Assembly (NCBI RefSeq): GCF_036014175.1
Contig: NZ_CP107917.1
Coordinates: forward strand, 2,232,001-2,296,000
DNA length: 64,000 nt
Direction: 5' to 3'
From: Streptomyces sp. NBC_00443
GTDB lineage: Bacteria > Actinomycetota > Actinomycetes > Streptomycetales > Streptomycetaceae
Each line of letters begins with the position of its first letter. Within the stretch, counting starts at the first letter, position 1. The translations under genes were made by a program, and so were the position numbers. This document shows positions 63,646-64,000 of the stretch, piece after piece. Below the pieces are notes generated by a model. That model was not told the DNA's origin. It did not search any database and saw nothing but the letters and a program-made list of their open reading frames with translations.

Positions 63646-64000
63646 TCAGCGGTGCTCGGTGGCGAAGGCGCACACGAGGTCGGCGACGTGCTCGACCTGC
63701 GCGTCGGTCAGCAGGTGATGCACCGGCAGGGCGAGATGGCGGCGGGCGGCCTGTTCGGCGCGCGGCCAGCGGGCACCGGGTGGCGCGTAGGGAGCGAAGG
63801 CACGATGGGCGGGCAGAGGATGCGGATAGTAGACGTGCGTGGCCACCCCCACTCGGCCAGGTGGGCGCCGAGAGCCTCCCGGTCCTCGGCGAGGACCGTG
63901 TACACGTAGAAGCACCGGCCGTCCGGGCCGGGCGGCGGCGGTGCCACACCACGGTCGGCCAGGGGCGTGAAGCGTTCGGTGTAGTACGCGGCGATCTCCG
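63646..64000 (-). pseudogene. DegT/DnrJ/EryC1 aminotransferase, 3' part (frameshifted, cut by window edge)
   Basis: The C-terminal 118 or so residues of a DegT/DnrJ/EryC1/StrS-type PLP aminotransferase: EIAAYYTERFTPL, PDGRCFYVYTVLAEDREALGAHLAEWG, VATHVYYPHPLPAHRAF and HLALPVHHLLTDAQVEHVADLV. The frame breaks at 63846-63850; one more G restores EWGVATHVYYPHP. The PLP lysine lies beyond the window. These enzymes make amino sugars or amino-cyclitols/aminobenzoates; the role here is open. Confidence 0.8.

Overview
The window is about 64 kb of high-GC actinobacterial chromosome, almost certainly Streptomyces. The evidence is GC-ending codons throughout, frequent GTG starts, many ATGA/GTGA gene overlaps, and typical Streptomyces families: small DUF5999 and DUF6099 proteins, SepF, a single-chain nitrate reductase-flavoprotein fusion, a PAS/GAF/SpoIIE phosphatase, an RsbW-like ATPase and F420-type oxidoreductases. 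Two copies of a 44-bp interspersed GC repeat and one intergenic repeat tract also fit.

Layout. 0-2.9 kb: lower meta-cleavage trio (2-keto-4-pentenoate hydratase, acylating acetaldehyde dehydrogenase, 4-hydroxy-2-oxovalerate aldolase) closed by a strong hairpin. 3.6-14 kb: a CoA-linked aromatic acid pathway of the 2-aminobenzoyl-CoA or salicylyl-CoA type (RidA, acyl-CoA dehydrogenase, aryl-CoA ligase, PaaX regulator, monooxygenase/reductase fusion, enoyl-CoA hydratase). A cysC-cysD-cysN block sits in its middle. The two catabolic promoter regions share a 14-bp motif that is probably the PaaX operator. 14-17 kb: anti-sigma-like ATPase, ornithine carbamoyltransferase and arginine deiminase. 17-24.5 kb: SPFH protein, NAD-kinase-like protein, the Pnkp-Hen1 RNA-repair pair and an LLM oxidoreductase. 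24.6-28 kb: small proteins, MazG, a P-loop ATPase and SepF. 28-32 kb: the nitrate reductase fusion behind GlnR-like boxes. 33-41 kb: YceI/MarR, lipoprotein, DrrAB-type ABC exporter, DUF4097, GtrA, SDR and a STAS-GNAT fusion. 41-46 kb: three DUF5994 paralogues, a broken desaturase, a small winged-helix protein and the SpoIIE phosphatase.

46-54.6 kb is a scarred region. An intact acyl-CoA dehydrogenase, a nicotinamidase-like hydrolase and an ABC exporter lie among remnants of a CoA transferase, aminotransferase, RraA, LysR regulator, TrmA-type RNA methyltransferase and others. 52.9-64 kb, all on the minus strand, looks like a specialised-metabolite cluster running off the right edge: DegT-type aminotransferase, UbiA prenyltransferase, two flavoprotein dehydrogenases, two acyl-CoA ligases, a methyltransferase and an unusual tandem-domain CoA transferase. 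No polyketide synthase or NRPS gene is visible in the window.

Caution: at least seven well-conserved genes are broken by one-base indels, most of them in G/C runs. Several are therefore more likely sequencing errors than pseudogenes. I list them as pseudogenes and give the break position. All family names come from reading the translated sequences; no database search was run.
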